DNA of 10,696 nt, taken from Noviherbaspirillum sp. (GTDB taxonomy: Bacteria > Pseudomonadota > Gammaproteobacteria > Burkholderiales > Burkholderiaceae). The translations under genes and the position numbers were made by a program. The number at the start of each line of letters is the position of its first letter. Position 1 is the stretch's first letter. Under the pieces are notes generated by a model. It searched no databases and had not been told where the DNA came from. It saw only the letters and a program-made list of their open reading frames with translations. Below are positions 1 to 6,634 of this stretch, one piece after another. The stretch is from the NCBI GenBank assembly GCA_028292785.1, contig JAQGLQ010000210.1:1-10696 (forward strand). The letters are read 5' to 3'.

Positions 1-10
1 AAATCATTTC

Positions 11-16
11 AAGGAG
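11..16 (+). promoter_or_regulatory. Ribosome binding site of rpmB
   Basis: AAGGAG lies 7 nt before the ATG at 24. It decides for that ATG over an in-frame TTG at 18, which would overlap the site's spacer. Confidence 0.85.
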
Positions 17-23
17 TTTGAAT

Positions 24-260
24 ATGGCACGTGTCTGCCAAGTCACCGGGAAGGGGCCGATGGTCGGCAACAACGTTTCCCATGCAAACAACAAAACCAA
101 GCGTCGCTTTTTGCCGAATCTGCAAAATCGCCGTATTTTCGTCGAGTCGGAAAATCGCTGGGTATCCTTGCGCTTGTCTGCTGCGGGCCTGCGCATCATC
201 GATAAACTTGGCATTGACGCCGTGCTCGCAGACATGCGCGCCCGCGGCGAAAAAGTCTAA
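24..260 (+). CDS. rpmB: 50S ribosomal protein L28
   Basis: A 78-residue protein of the large ribosomal subunit. It begins [12 protein letters not shown] and carries the family hallmarks [12 protein letters not shown] (about residues 28-39), the ID.LGID stretch and the end RARGEKV. Length equals that of E. coli L28. It has a single Cys (C5) and no paired CXXC motifs, so it is the zinc-free form. The start is fixed by a strong AAGGAG site 7 nt upstream. rpmG follows after 23 nt, the widespread bacterial rpmB-rpmG operon. The promoter must lie before the window. Identification is by direct recognition of the sequence and is considered secure. Confidence 0.98.
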   Translation: MARVCQVTGKGPMVGNNVSHANNKTKRRFLPNLQNRRIFVESENRWVSLRLSAAGLRIIDKLGIDAVLADMRARGEKV

Positions 261-283
261 GCGGAAACTATCAGGAAAACATC

Positions 284-451
284 ATGGCAAAATCAAACCG
301 CGACAAAATCAAACTGGAATCGACCGCAGGTACGGGTCATTTCTATACCACCACAAAAAACAAGCGCACCATGCCGGAAAAAATGGCGATCATGAAATTC
401 GATCCCAAGGCTCGCAAACATGTGGAATACAAAGAAACCAAGATTAAATAA
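284..451 (+). CDS. rpmG: 50S ribosomal protein L33
   Basis: A 55-residue, very basic protein of the large ribosomal subunit. It starts [20 protein letters not shown] and ends [11 protein letters not shown], which is characteristic of proteobacterial L33. It contains no cysteine, so it is the zinc-independent form. AGGA at 273-276 lies 7 nt before the ATG. It is the second gene of the rpmB operon and is followed at once by an intrinsic terminator. Length matches the family (about 55 residues in E. coli). Confidence 0.97.
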   Translation: MAKSNRDKIKLESTAGTGHFYTTTKNKRTMPEKMAIMKFDPKARKHVEYKETKIK

Positions 452-468
452 TCGATCTGGTTTAACGA

Positions 469-507
469 AAAAAGCCCCGCGACATTGTCTGCGGGGCTTT
501 TTCTTTT
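469..507 (+). terminator. Intrinsic terminator of rpmB-rpmG (symmetric)
   Basis: A perfect 12-bp stem, AAAAAGCCCCGC (469-480) with GCGGGGCTTTTT (491-502), and a 10-nt loop, followed by more T residues to 507. It starts 17 nt after the rpmG stop. The A-run on the 5' side gives a U-run on the other strand, so it can probably act in both directions. Confidence 0.9.
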
Positions 508-522
508 AGCGAAAAGCAGATA

Positions 523-557
523 AAAAAACGCGGCCCGTAATTCAAGCCGCGTTTTTT
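523..557 (-). terminator. Second hairpin terminator, facing the minus-strand desaturase operon
   Basis: A perfect 12-bp stem, AAAAAACGCGGC (523-534) with GCCGCGTTTTTT (546-557), and an 11-nt loop. Six A residues on one flank and six T residues on the other make it symmetric. On the minus strand it lies about 37 nt past the desaturase stop and is the natural end of that operon. On the plus strand it backs up the rpmG terminator. Confidence 0.85.
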
Positions 558-594
558 AAATCAACATTTCAGATAACTCGATGTTTTGCCGCCA

Positions 595-1791
595 TCATGT
601 ATAACTGCGAAGTCGCATCGAGAAATCCTGCAAAGCCTTGATGCCGGATGCTTCAGCACGAGCGCACCAGTCTTGCAACTGTTGCAACAACTGGTCGCGG
701 CTGGTATGTGAACGCTCCCAGATCGCACTAAGTTCGACACGCATTTCGTGCATCGTCTTCAGCGCCTTGCTATGGGCAAACAGTTCATACAACTGCTGCT
801 TTTGTGGTCCGGCGAGCTTGGTAGGTTCGCTTTGCAGCAACTTCTTCGACGATTTCAGGAAACCGGTTCCCAGTCGTGAATTAGCCTTCAGCTGTCCAAA
901 CTCTTCATGCCAGGCGCTTTTGAGCGATTTCGCGTATTTGGCCATCACATCATAACGATTTGCAATCACGGATTGCAGCGTATCGAGATCGACGTTCGGC
1001 TTCGCCCGGTTGAATTTCGGAGCGGGAGCAACTTTTTTCACTTTGGCAAGGCCCGCCATTTCCAATATGCGAATGTACATCCAGCCGATATCGAACTCAT
1101 ACCATTTGGACGATAGCTTGGCTGAGGTGCCGAAGGTATGGTGGTTGTTATGCAGCTCCTCGCCGCCAATCAGAATGCCGATCGGAAAGACGTTGGTGGC
1201 TGCATCAGAGCATTCATAGTTGCGATAGCCCCAATAATGGCCAATACCGTTGATGATGCCGGCAGCGGTAATAGGAATCCAGAGCATCTGGACAGCCCAT
1301 ACGGTCAGGCCGATCACGCCGAACAGCAGCACGTCGATGATCAGCATCAAACCTACGCCCTGCCAGCTGAATCGTGAATACAGATTTCTCTCGATCCAGT
1401 CATCGGGCGTCCCATGACCGTACTTTTCCATGGTTTCCGCAACCTTGGACTCTGCTCTGTAAAGCTCCGCGCCCTCGAGCAATACCTTTTTGATACCCCG
1501 GACTTGCGGGCTATGCGGATCCTCTTCGGTTTCGCATTTGGCATGGTGCTTACGGTGAATGGCCGCCCATTCCTTGGTGACCATGCCTGTGGTCAGCCAT
1601 AACCAGAAGCGGAAAAAATGACTTATCACCGGGTGCAGGTCCAGCGCACGATGCGCCTGGCAGCGATGTAGATAAATGGTTACTGCAGCAATCGTAATGT
1701 GCGTTACGATCAGCGTTAACGCGAATACTTCCCAGCCACTTGCTTTCAAAAAACCATTCATCAAGAACTCAGCTACTGAATTTACGATCAT
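595..1791 (-). CDS. Membrane fatty-acid desaturase (DesC-like delta-9 type) with a long C-terminal extension
   Basis: Integral-membrane di-iron desaturase expected to introduce a cis double bond into acyl chains and so tune membrane fluidity. The three histidine boxes are visible: H42-RCQA-H47, H79-RKHH83 and H214-NNHH218, with an extra conserved H185 in GHYWGYRNYE. Hydrophobic segments lie near residues 21-41, 56-75 and 145-185. The catalytic domain ends near residue 250. Residues about 255-398 form a soluble helical extension absent from minimal desaturases; its end (W358, W375, ASGI 381-384, LQDF, LRSY) resembles the C-terminus of ISL3-family transposases. GGAG (1800-1797) lies 5 nt before the ATG. 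The gene follows the MscS gene by 55 nt and may be read from the upstream operon. Exact substrate (acyl-CoA or acyl-lipid) and regiospecificity cannot be told. Confidence 0.9.
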   Translation of the reverse strand: MIVNSVAEFLMNGFLKASGWEVFALTLIVTHITIAAVTIYLHRCQAHRALDLHPVISHFFRFWLWLTTGMVTKEWAAIHRKHHAKCETEEDPHSPQVRGIKKVLLEGAELYRAESKVAETMEKYGHGTPDDWIERNLYSRFSWQGVGLMLIIDVLLFGVIGLTVWAVQMLWIPITAAGIINGIGHYWGYRNYECSDAATNVFPIGILIGGEELHNNHHTFGTSAKLSSKWYEFDIGWMYIRILEMAGLAKVKKVAPAPKFNRAKPNVDLDTLQSVIANRYDVMAKYAKSLKSAWHEEFGQLKANSRLGTGFLKSSKKLLQSEPTKLAGPQKQQLYELFAHSKALKTMHEMRVELSAIWERSHTSRDQLLQQLQDWCARAEASGIKALQDFSMRLRSYT

Positions 1792-1846
1792 TCATTCTCC
1801 AAGGTTAATTCGGTACCCGCGCCATCCCATGACCTGAATTAGGTTG

Positions 1847-3214
1847 TCAAGCGGATTTTGGTGCAGATTGTACGCTATTATTGTCGATGGGTTCGGAGCG
1901 CGTCGCCGAAACATTTTGTGATTCATCTGTCCGACCACTAATGATCCGGACTTCCCGCTGGGGAAATGGCACGTCGATCCGATGTTCTTGCAATACCTTC
2001 CAGATTGCTCTGTTCACCTCTGACAATACATTTGACCGGCCGTTCTCCGGATCGGCTATCCAGAAACCGACCTCGAGCTCGAAACCGTCGGCACCGAACC
2101 TGAGCAGCAATGCCTGCGGCGCCGGATCCTGTAATACTCGCCCGGCCCTTGCGGCCGTTTCAGGAAGCAGTTGCAAAATGTGTTCGATGTCACAGTCATA
2201 GCTGACAGTCAACTGCGTTGCGACACGAAGCCGTTGATCGGTCAGAGAATAATTCTGTACCGGCCCGGAAACCAGCATGTCGTTAGGCACGATGGTTTCG
2301 ATGCCATCGCCGGCGCGAACAATGGTATAGCGGGCATTGATGCGAGTCACCTGGCCTTGATACTTGTCGACACTGACGACATCGCCTACAGAAAGACTGC
2401 GTTCAAGCAAGATGACAAAGCCCGACACATAACTGCCGACGATTTTCTGCAGGCCCAGTCCGATGCCGACGCCCAAGGCGCCGCCGAATACCGAGAGGAT
2501 GGTCAGGTCGATCCCCACCAGCGACAGGCTCAGCAGAACAGCGATGACAATCAGCACTGCCCTTACCATGCGCGCCATGACGGCACGCAGCGATGAATGC
2601 ACGGTATCCAGCCGCATCAGGCGCTCTTCGAGCAGGGCGCCGGCCCAGAGCGCAAGCATCAAGGTCGCGACAACGGAAGCCGCCGCCTGCAGAATGACTA
2701 GTATCGAAACCCTGTTGCGCCCGACGGGGAGCGTAGTCTGCTCGAGATAGGCGATGAGATCCGGCCACAATCCTGTGATGTAAAGAGCGAATCCTATCCA
2801 GATTACTGTCGCGAAGATGGTTTCCGAAAACAGCAGAACGGTGCCGCCTCTGCCATTCTTCGCGAAGATCCTGCGAAGGACATAAAAAACCAGCCTGATC
2901 AATGCGAACGACGCCACCACCGGAATGGCAAGGCGAAGCAGATTGACTCGATGCCATTGAGCCAGCAGTGGCGTCGCGACCGCAATCAGTGTCAAGGCGA
3001 GCAGCGGGGATAGAACGCGCGCGAAACTCTCCATGCCGAGTCGGACGAACCGCAATTGCGAATCGCGCGTGGTGAATTTGCCGCGAACCAGTCGCGCCAG
3101 CACCCATCCCGCGCCCAGACAGCCGAGCAGTGTAGCCACTTGCCAGAGTATGGTCGGGTCCCGCAAATCCCCCCACAACTCCGAGAGGAGACTTGAATAC
3201 ACGGTGTTCTTCAT
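1847..3214 (-). CDS. MscS-family mechanosensitive ion channel
   Basis: A 455-residue inner-membrane channel of the small-conductance mechanosensitive class, which releases solutes under hypo-osmotic tension. About seven hydrophobic segments are seen (near residues 22-44, 64-86, 93-115, 126-150, 172-194, 215-234 and 238-270). The last is the glycine/alanine-rich pore helix FGGALGVGIGLGLQKIVGSY (243-262), followed by the beta domain signatures SVGDVV (275-280), GQVTRIN (287-293) and IVPND (308-312). The cytoplasmic domain ends with PFPQREVRI, followed by a polar tail of about 30 residues. The longer N-terminus places it among extended MscS homologues rather than the three-helix MscS itself. Its ATG overlaps the stop of the PLD-like gene (ATGA, 3214-3211) with no ribosome binding site, implying translational coupling. 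Confidence 0.92.
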   Translation of the reverse strand: MKNTVYSSLLSELWGDLRDPTILWQVATLLGCLGAGWVLARLVRGKFTTRDSQLRFVRLGMESFARVLSPLLALTLIAVATPLLAQWHRVNLLRLAIPVVASFALIRLVFYVLRRIFAKNGRGGTVLLFSETIFATVIWIGFALYITGLWPDLIAYLEQTTLPVGRNRVSILVILQAAASVVATLMLALWAGALLEERLMRLDTVHSSLRAVMARMVRAVLIVIAVLLSLSLVGIDLTILSVFGGALGVGIGLGLQKIVGSYVSGFVILLERSLSVGDVVSVDKYQGQVTRINARYTIVRAGDGIETIVPNDMLVSGPVQNYSLTDQRLRVATQLTVSYDCDIEHILQLLPETAARAGRVLQDPAPQALLLRFGADGFELEVGFWIADPENGRSNVLSEVNRAIWKVLQEHRIDVPFPQREVRIISGRTDESQNVSATRSEPIDNNSVQSAPKSA

Positions 3215-3789
3215 TTATTTTTATACGGCATTGCATCCTGGCGATGCCGCTCCCAGTTCAAAGCATAGCGCTCGGTGAGCGCAGGATTTCGTCGAATGAT
3301 CAAGATGTTTTCGGCGTTCTTGCGTTGCGCCGTCCACGTGAAGTTGTAACTGCCTGTGATGACCGCTGCGTTGGCGGAGTTGGCGTCGATCACGATGACT
3401 TTATTATGCGCATTCTGATATTTCGTCTCGATCCACACCGCGATCCCGGCTGCGGCGAGCGCGGTCGCCATCATTGAACCCGCCTTGACCAGCTGTTCTG
3501 CGTCCACCAGCACCCGCACGTCTACTCCGCGACGATGTGCGGCGATAAGCGCATTGCCGATTTTCTTGCTGGTCAATAAATATGCCTGCACAAGAATCTG
3601 ACGTTGCGCCCCGGCGATGGCTTCGATCAAGAGATCTTCGACATTGTCCCAAGGCGCAAACGCTGCTTGCACCGCATCCTGCATCTTCATGGACGGCGAT
3701 GCGCTTTCCGCTGCCTGCCCGATATGCGAGCCAAGGCCAAGTGCGGCCAACGCCATGACGATGCTTGCGCGACGCGCCGACGGCCTCAT
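3211..3789 (-). CDS. Exported phospholipase D-like (single-HKD, Nuc-type) protein
   Basis: A 192-residue member of the phospholipase D superfamily with one HKD motif: H128, K130 and D135 in HNKVIVID, followed by GSYNF (146-150) and E160 about where the family expects it. A single HKD and small size match the Nuc endonuclease class, which works as a dimer. The substrate could be nucleic acid or phospholipid and cannot be settled here. The N-terminus (RR at 6-7, hydrophobic 9-20, then GQAAES) looks like a signal peptide cleaved around residue 26, so the protein should act in the periplasm or outside. Its ATG overlaps the stop of the methyltransferase gene (ATGA, 3789-3786), and its own stop overlaps the MscS start. 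No Shine-Dalgarno is visible, so translation probably depends on the gene before it. Confidence 0.88.
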   Translation of the reverse strand: MRPSARRASIVMALAALGLGSHIGQAAESASPSMKMQDAVQAAFAPWDNVEDLLIEAIAGAQRQILVQAYLLTSKKIGNALIAAHRRGVDVRVLVDAEQLVKAGSMMATALAAAGIAVWIETKYQNAHNKVIVIDANSANAAVITGSYNFTWTAQRKNAENILIIRRNPALTERYALNWERHRQDAMPYKNK

Positions 3790-5042
3790 TTTCTACGTTC
3801 AAGCACTGCGGCAAAAAAGCCGTCGGTTCCATGCACATGCGGCAGCAGCTTCAGATAATCCTGCATTTCCAGTTCAATTTTCTGTTCGCTCAACACATCT
3901 TTCATCGGCACCAGAGCGAAATCGCCATGATTGCTCATGAATTGCGAAACGATCGCCTCGTTTTCCTCGTCAAGCAGACTGCAGGTCGCATAGACCAGGC
4001 GTCCGCCCGGCTTAACCAGCCTCGCCGCGCTCGACAGGATCGATATCTGTTTCGCCGCGAGTTCAATCACCGATTGCGGCGTTTGCCGCCATTTCATGTC
4101 GGGATTGCGTCGCAACGTTCCTAGCCCGCTGCAAGGCGCATCCACCAGCACCCGGTCTATCTTGCCGGCCAGCCGCTTGACCTTGGCATCGTTCTCGTGG
4201 GCGATCACCACCGGATGCACGTTCGACAAGCCGCTGCGGGCAAGGCGGGGCTTGAGCTTGTTCAGCCGCTTTTCGGACACGTCGAAAGCATACAGGCGAC
4301 CGGTATTGCGCATTGCTGCGCCAAGCGCGAGCGTCTTGCCCCCCGCCCCGGCGCAGAAATCGACCACCATTTCTCCGCGCTTGGCACCGACCGTCTGGGC
4401 AAGCAACTGGCTTCCTTCATCCTGCACTTCGATGACGCCGCTCTGGAACAAGGGCAGATTCTGCAGCGCTGGTTTCTTCATGATGCGAATCCCCAGCGGC
4501 GCATAAGGAGTCGGTTCACACAAGATCGGCGCGGTCGCGAGTTCCGCAACGACGTCCTCGCGTTTTCCCTTCAATGCGTTGACCCGCAGATCAAGCGGAG
4601 CCGACCGGTTCAGCGCGTCCGCCAGCGCCAATGTCGGCCCTTCGCCGTCGCGCGCCACGAGTTTATCGAACAGCCATTGCGGCAGGTTTGCCCGCAATGC
4701 CGCCGGCAGCGCGTTACGGTCGATCTGGGCGATGCGGTCGAGCCAGGCGGACTCTTCTTCCGACAATCCGCCCAGTGCCTGTACGCCATTGGCGTCGGCC
4801 AGTCCGAGCAGCGCAAGACGGCGCATCGCCGGACCGTAGCCCGATTCCGAGAAACTTGCGTACGCCAGCTTGTTGCGCACGACCGCATAAACGCCTTCCG
4901 CGACAGCATGGCGTTCGCGCGAACCAAGCTTCGGATTCTCGCGGAAATAGCGGGATAATATCGCGTCGGCCGGACCGGTAAAGCGCAGGACCTCGCGCAA
5001 CAGCTCCTCGGTATGACCAACGACGGCTGGGTGCAATCTCAT
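3786..5042 (-). CDS. RsmB/NOP-family SAM-dependent RNA (cytosine-5) methyltransferase
   Basis: A 418-residue enzyme that transfers methyl from S-adenosylmethionine to C5 of cytosine in RNA, most likely 16S rRNA. The N-terminal third (about 1-140) is helical and NusB-like. The catalytic domain has motif I VVDFCAGAGGKTLAL (226-240), the SAM-binding acidic D254 in YAFDVS, motif IV DAPCSGLGTLRRNPD (301-315) and motif VI YATCSLLDEENE (351-362). C304 and C354 correspond to the two family cysteines (E. coli RsmB C325 and C375). Length is close to RsmB (429). In Burkholderiales the gene called rsmB usually sits beside fmt-def, so this purN-linked copy may be a paralogue; no symbol is given. It starts 17 nt after the purN stop with only a weak GAAAG upstream. 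Confidence 0.93.
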   Translation of the reverse strand: MRLHPAVVGHTEELLREVLRFTGPADAILSRYFRENPKLGSRERHAVAEGVYAVVRNKLAYASFSESGYGPAMRRLALLGLADANGVQALGGLSEEESAWLDRIAQIDRNALPAALRANLPQWLFDKLVARDGEGPTLALADALNRSAPLDLRVNALKGKREDVVAELATAPILCEPTPYAPLGIRIMKKPALQNLPLFQSGVIEVQDEGSQLLAQTVGAKRGEMVVDFCAGAGGKTLALGAAMRNTGRLYAFDVSEKRLNKLKPRLARSGLSNVHPVVIAHENDAKVKRLAGKIDRVLVDAPCSGLGTLRRNPDMKWRQTPQSVIELAAKQISILSSAARLVKPGGRLVYATCSLLDEENEAIVSQFMSNHGDFALVPMKDVLSEQKIELEMQDYLKLLPHVHGTDGFFAAVLERRK

Positions 5043-5059
5043 TGAAATCTTTCAAAAAA

Positions 5060-5695
5060 TTAAAATGCGGCGAATTGCTCGCTTGTACTTGTACCGGCGA
5101 CTCGAACCACGCCGTCGTGAATCGACAGCCGGTCTTCGACAAACCAGCGCACGGCGCGCGGGTAAATCACATGTTCCTGTTCAAGTACGCGGCAGGCCAG
5201 GGTGCTTTCCGTGTCATCGGGAAGCACCGGGACAGCTGCCTGCGCGACAATCGGTCCATGATCCAGCGCCGGCGTGACGAAGTGAACCGTCGCGCCGTGC
5301 ACCTTGACGCCCGCGGCGAGCGCCTGCCGATGCGTTGCCAAGCCGGGAAAACTGGGCAGCAGAGACGGATGGATATTGAGCATGCGGCCTGCGTAATGCT
5401 CCACGAACGGAGTAGTCAGGATACGCATGAAACCGGCTAAAACAACCAGGCCGGGCGCATATCTATCGATCTCGGCGCGCAGTGCGGTGTCGAATTCATC
5501 GCGGGACGGGTATGCCTTGTTCGATACCACCGAGGTTGCAATGCCTTGCGATGCGGCGAACGCCAGTCCTTCTGCATCGCTACGGCTGCTGATGACCGCC
5601 GCAACCCGGGCCGGCCATTGATCGGATTGCGCGGCATTGACGATTGCCTGCATGTTGCTGCCGCGGCCCGAAATGAGGATAACGATATTTTTCAT
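5060..5695 (-). CDS. purN: Phosphoribosylglycinamide formyltransferase
   Basis: GAR transformylase: transfers formyl from 10-formyltetrahydrofolate to glycinamide ribonucleotide, the third step of de novo purine synthesis, in the cytoplasm. Numbering from the start chosen here, it has the phosphate-binding GRGSN loop (10-14), the folate/catalytic NIHPSLLPSF stretch (N107, H109), H137 in KVHGATVHFV and D145 in LDHGPI. These match E. coli N106, H108, H137 and D144. Total length is 211 residues (212 in E. coli). An alternative ATG three codons upstream (5704) exists, but a good -10 box covers it and homologues usually begin MKNIV, so 5695 is preferred. It is first in a minus-strand operon with the RNA methyltransferase 17 nt downstream. 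Confidence 0.95.
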   Translation of the reverse strand: MKNIVILISGRGSNMQAIVNAAQSDQWPARVAAVISSRSDAEGLAFAASQGIATSVVSNKAYPSRDEFDTALRAEIDRYAPGLVVLAGFMRILTTPFVEHYAGRMLNIHPSLLPSFPGLATHRQALAAGVKVHGATVHFVTPALDHGPIVAQAAVPVLPDDTESTLACRVLEQEHVIYPRAVRWFVEDRLSIHDGVVRVAGTSTSEQFAAF

Positions 5696-5702
5696 CGCGC
5701 GC

Positions 5703-5731
5703 ATTGTACCGTACCGCCCGTACGATGAAAA
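5703..5731 (-). promoter_or_regulatory. Probable sigma-70 promoter of purN
   Basis: On the minus strand TTTTCA (5731-5726, 4/6 to TTGACA) and TACAAT (5708-5703, 5/6 to TATAAT) are separated by exactly 17 nt. The expected transcription start is about position 5696, next to the purN ATG at 5695. It follows directly on the terminator of the upstream barstar unit and shares its T-run. Confidence 0.45.
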
Positions 5732-5751
5732 ATGCCGACCGCGCGGTCGGC
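5728..5751 (-). terminator. Terminator of the ribonuclease-barstar unit
   Basis: A perfect 18-nt palindrome, GCCGACCGCGCGGTCGGC (5734-5751), can fold as a 7-bp GC-rich stem with a GCGC loop. On the minus strand it is followed by A and then five T residues (5732-5728). It lies 25 nt past the barstar stop. Confidence 0.7.
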
Positions 5752-5776
5752 TTTGGCCGCCTGCTCGTCGGCGTGT

Positions 5777-6175
5777 TTAGTGGAATGAATAAAAGACACG
5801 GAATGCGACCTTCTTTTCGGCCCAGAAATCGGCCGCATCGCGGAACACGTCGAGCAATGTTTCGCGCGCTTCCTTGTCGAACTTCGGCGTATTGGGTAAC
5901 TGCTCGATCACGATCAGAAATCCCGGTTGGGCACCGGACTTATGGGCAAGATCGGTCAAGCAATCGGACAACGCGTCGAAGTTCTTGCCAAAATGCCTGG
6001 GGAAATGGAAAGACTCCGCAATAATCGCGAGAACCTGCTGCTTTGTCGCGGCTTCCCCACAGTAGGCATAGAGGAAATGCTGCTCAAGCCGCGCGGCTTC
6101 TTTCTGCAGCTCGGCCACGCGAAACGCACGAATCGATTGCACGGTATTCGACGGCACGGTTTTAAGCAGATTCAT
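5777..6175 (-). CDS. Barstar-family ribonuclease inhibitor
   Basis: A 132-residue cytoplasmic protein of the barstar family, which binds and blocks barnase-type RNases. The core is FHFPRHFGKNFDALSDCLTDL (about 56-76): D67 and D71 align with barstar D35 and D39, which enter the barnase active site, while S70 takes the place of W38. The C-terminal half (GFLIVIEQLP, then KKVAFRVFYSF) fits the last strands of the fold. There is no signal peptide. The frame stays open upstream into the ribonuclease gene, but GAGGG (6184-6180) just before the ATG at 6175 supports this start. It lies 70 nt after the ribonuclease gene, so the pair forms a toxin-immunity style unit. That it inhibits this particular RNase is inferred from adjacency. 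Confidence 0.9.
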   Translation of the reverse strand: MNLLKTVPSNTVQSIRAFRVAELQKEAARLEQHFLYAYCGEAATKQQVLAIIAESFHFPRHFGKNFDALSDCLTDLAHKSGAQPGFLIVIEQLPNTPKFDKEARETLLDVFRDAADFWAEKKVAFRVFYSFH

Positions 6176-6179
6176 ATCG

Positions 6180-6184
6180 CCCTC
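6180..6184 (-). promoter_or_regulatory. Ribosome binding site of the barstar gene
   Basis: GAGGG on the minus strand, 4 nt before the ATG at 6175. It favours this start over the in-frame ATG at 6235, which has no well-placed site. Confidence 0.6.
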
Positions 6185-6245
6185 GGGACGTGTAATCTGG
6201 TTCGCGGTTTCCCTTCCCAATGGCGTCAACGGCATGCGTTGTACG

Positions 6246-6623
6246 TCATCGCTCCGCAATACGCTTGAATGACGCGTAGTGATCATCGGTGTAATAGTAT
6301 GCTCCCGACGATCGCGGATCGCCTCCTGCAATAATGCGGCGGGCGCCGCGACCCCGCTCTCCTGGGGTTTTAACGGTAAATTCATGATAATACCCGCGCT
6401 TTCGTTTAGGCAAAATCCCTTCGTAGTTTCCAAAAACCGTTCCATCTTTTGCATAGGGAAACGGACCAGCTTGCTTGATCAGTACCAGCGTCTGGCGCGC
6501 TTCACGTGGCAAAGCCGTTACTGATATTTCGCCCAGCGACCTTTCATTTCTTGCGAAGACATTAAACGAAAAAAACAATATCGCAAGAAAGATTAAGCAA
6601 CGATGCAACTTCTGATGCTTCAC
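6246..6623 (-). CDS. Secreted guanyl-specific ribonuclease (RNase Sa/barnase family)
   Basis: A 125-residue precursor of a small extracellular RNase that cleaves RNA 3' of guanosine. A signal peptide is clear: basic MKHQKLHR, hydrophobic LIFLAILFFSF, then NVFA with cleavage near residue 24. The mature part follows RNase Sa closely: ALPREARQTLVLI, GPFPYAKDG, guanine-loop FGNYEG with E68, catalytic E81 in GYYHEFTV, R92 and R96 in RGARRII, and H115 in DHYASF. These match Sa E41, E54, R65, R69 and H85, with a three-residue insertion before the last. The mature form has no cysteine, so the Sa disulfide is missing. The start is a GTG, chosen because AAGGA lies 6 nt upstream; an in-frame GTG at 6641 has none. 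A TATTAT at 6708-6703 is a possible -10, without a good -35. Barstar follows 70 nt later. Confidence 0.9.
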   Translation of the reverse strand: MKHQKLHRCLIFLAILFFSFNVFARNERSLGEISVTALPREARQTLVLIKQAGPFPYAKDGTVFGNYEGILPKRKRGYYHEFTVKTPGERGRGARRIIAGGDPRSSGAYYYTDDHYASFKRIAER

Positions 6624-6629
6624 AATAAG

Positions 6630-6634
6630 TCCTT
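6630..6634 (-). promoter_or_regulatory. Ribosome binding site of the ribonuclease gene
   Basis: AAGGA on the minus strand, 6 nt before the GTG at 6623. It decides for this non-ATG start, which also gives the best-shaped signal peptide. Confidence 0.75.

Noticed and set aside
1844..1849. TTGACA on the minus strand between the MscS gene and the desaturase
   Set aside because: A perfect -35 hexamer, but no acceptable -10 box lies 16-18 nt downstream. An independent desaturase promoter cannot be claimed.
4197..4958. 253-codon plus-strand open frame opposite the RNA methyltransferase
   Set aside because: It is antisense to a clearly recognised gene. Its residue mix is Arg/Gln/His-rich with no motif, as expected of a shadow frame in GC-rich DNA.
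6176..6454. Upstream extension of the barstar frame into the ribonuclease gene (up to 225 residues in total)
   Set aside because: Family alignment begins at the Met at 6175, which has its own GAGGG site. The extension overlaps the well-supported ribonuclease in another frame.
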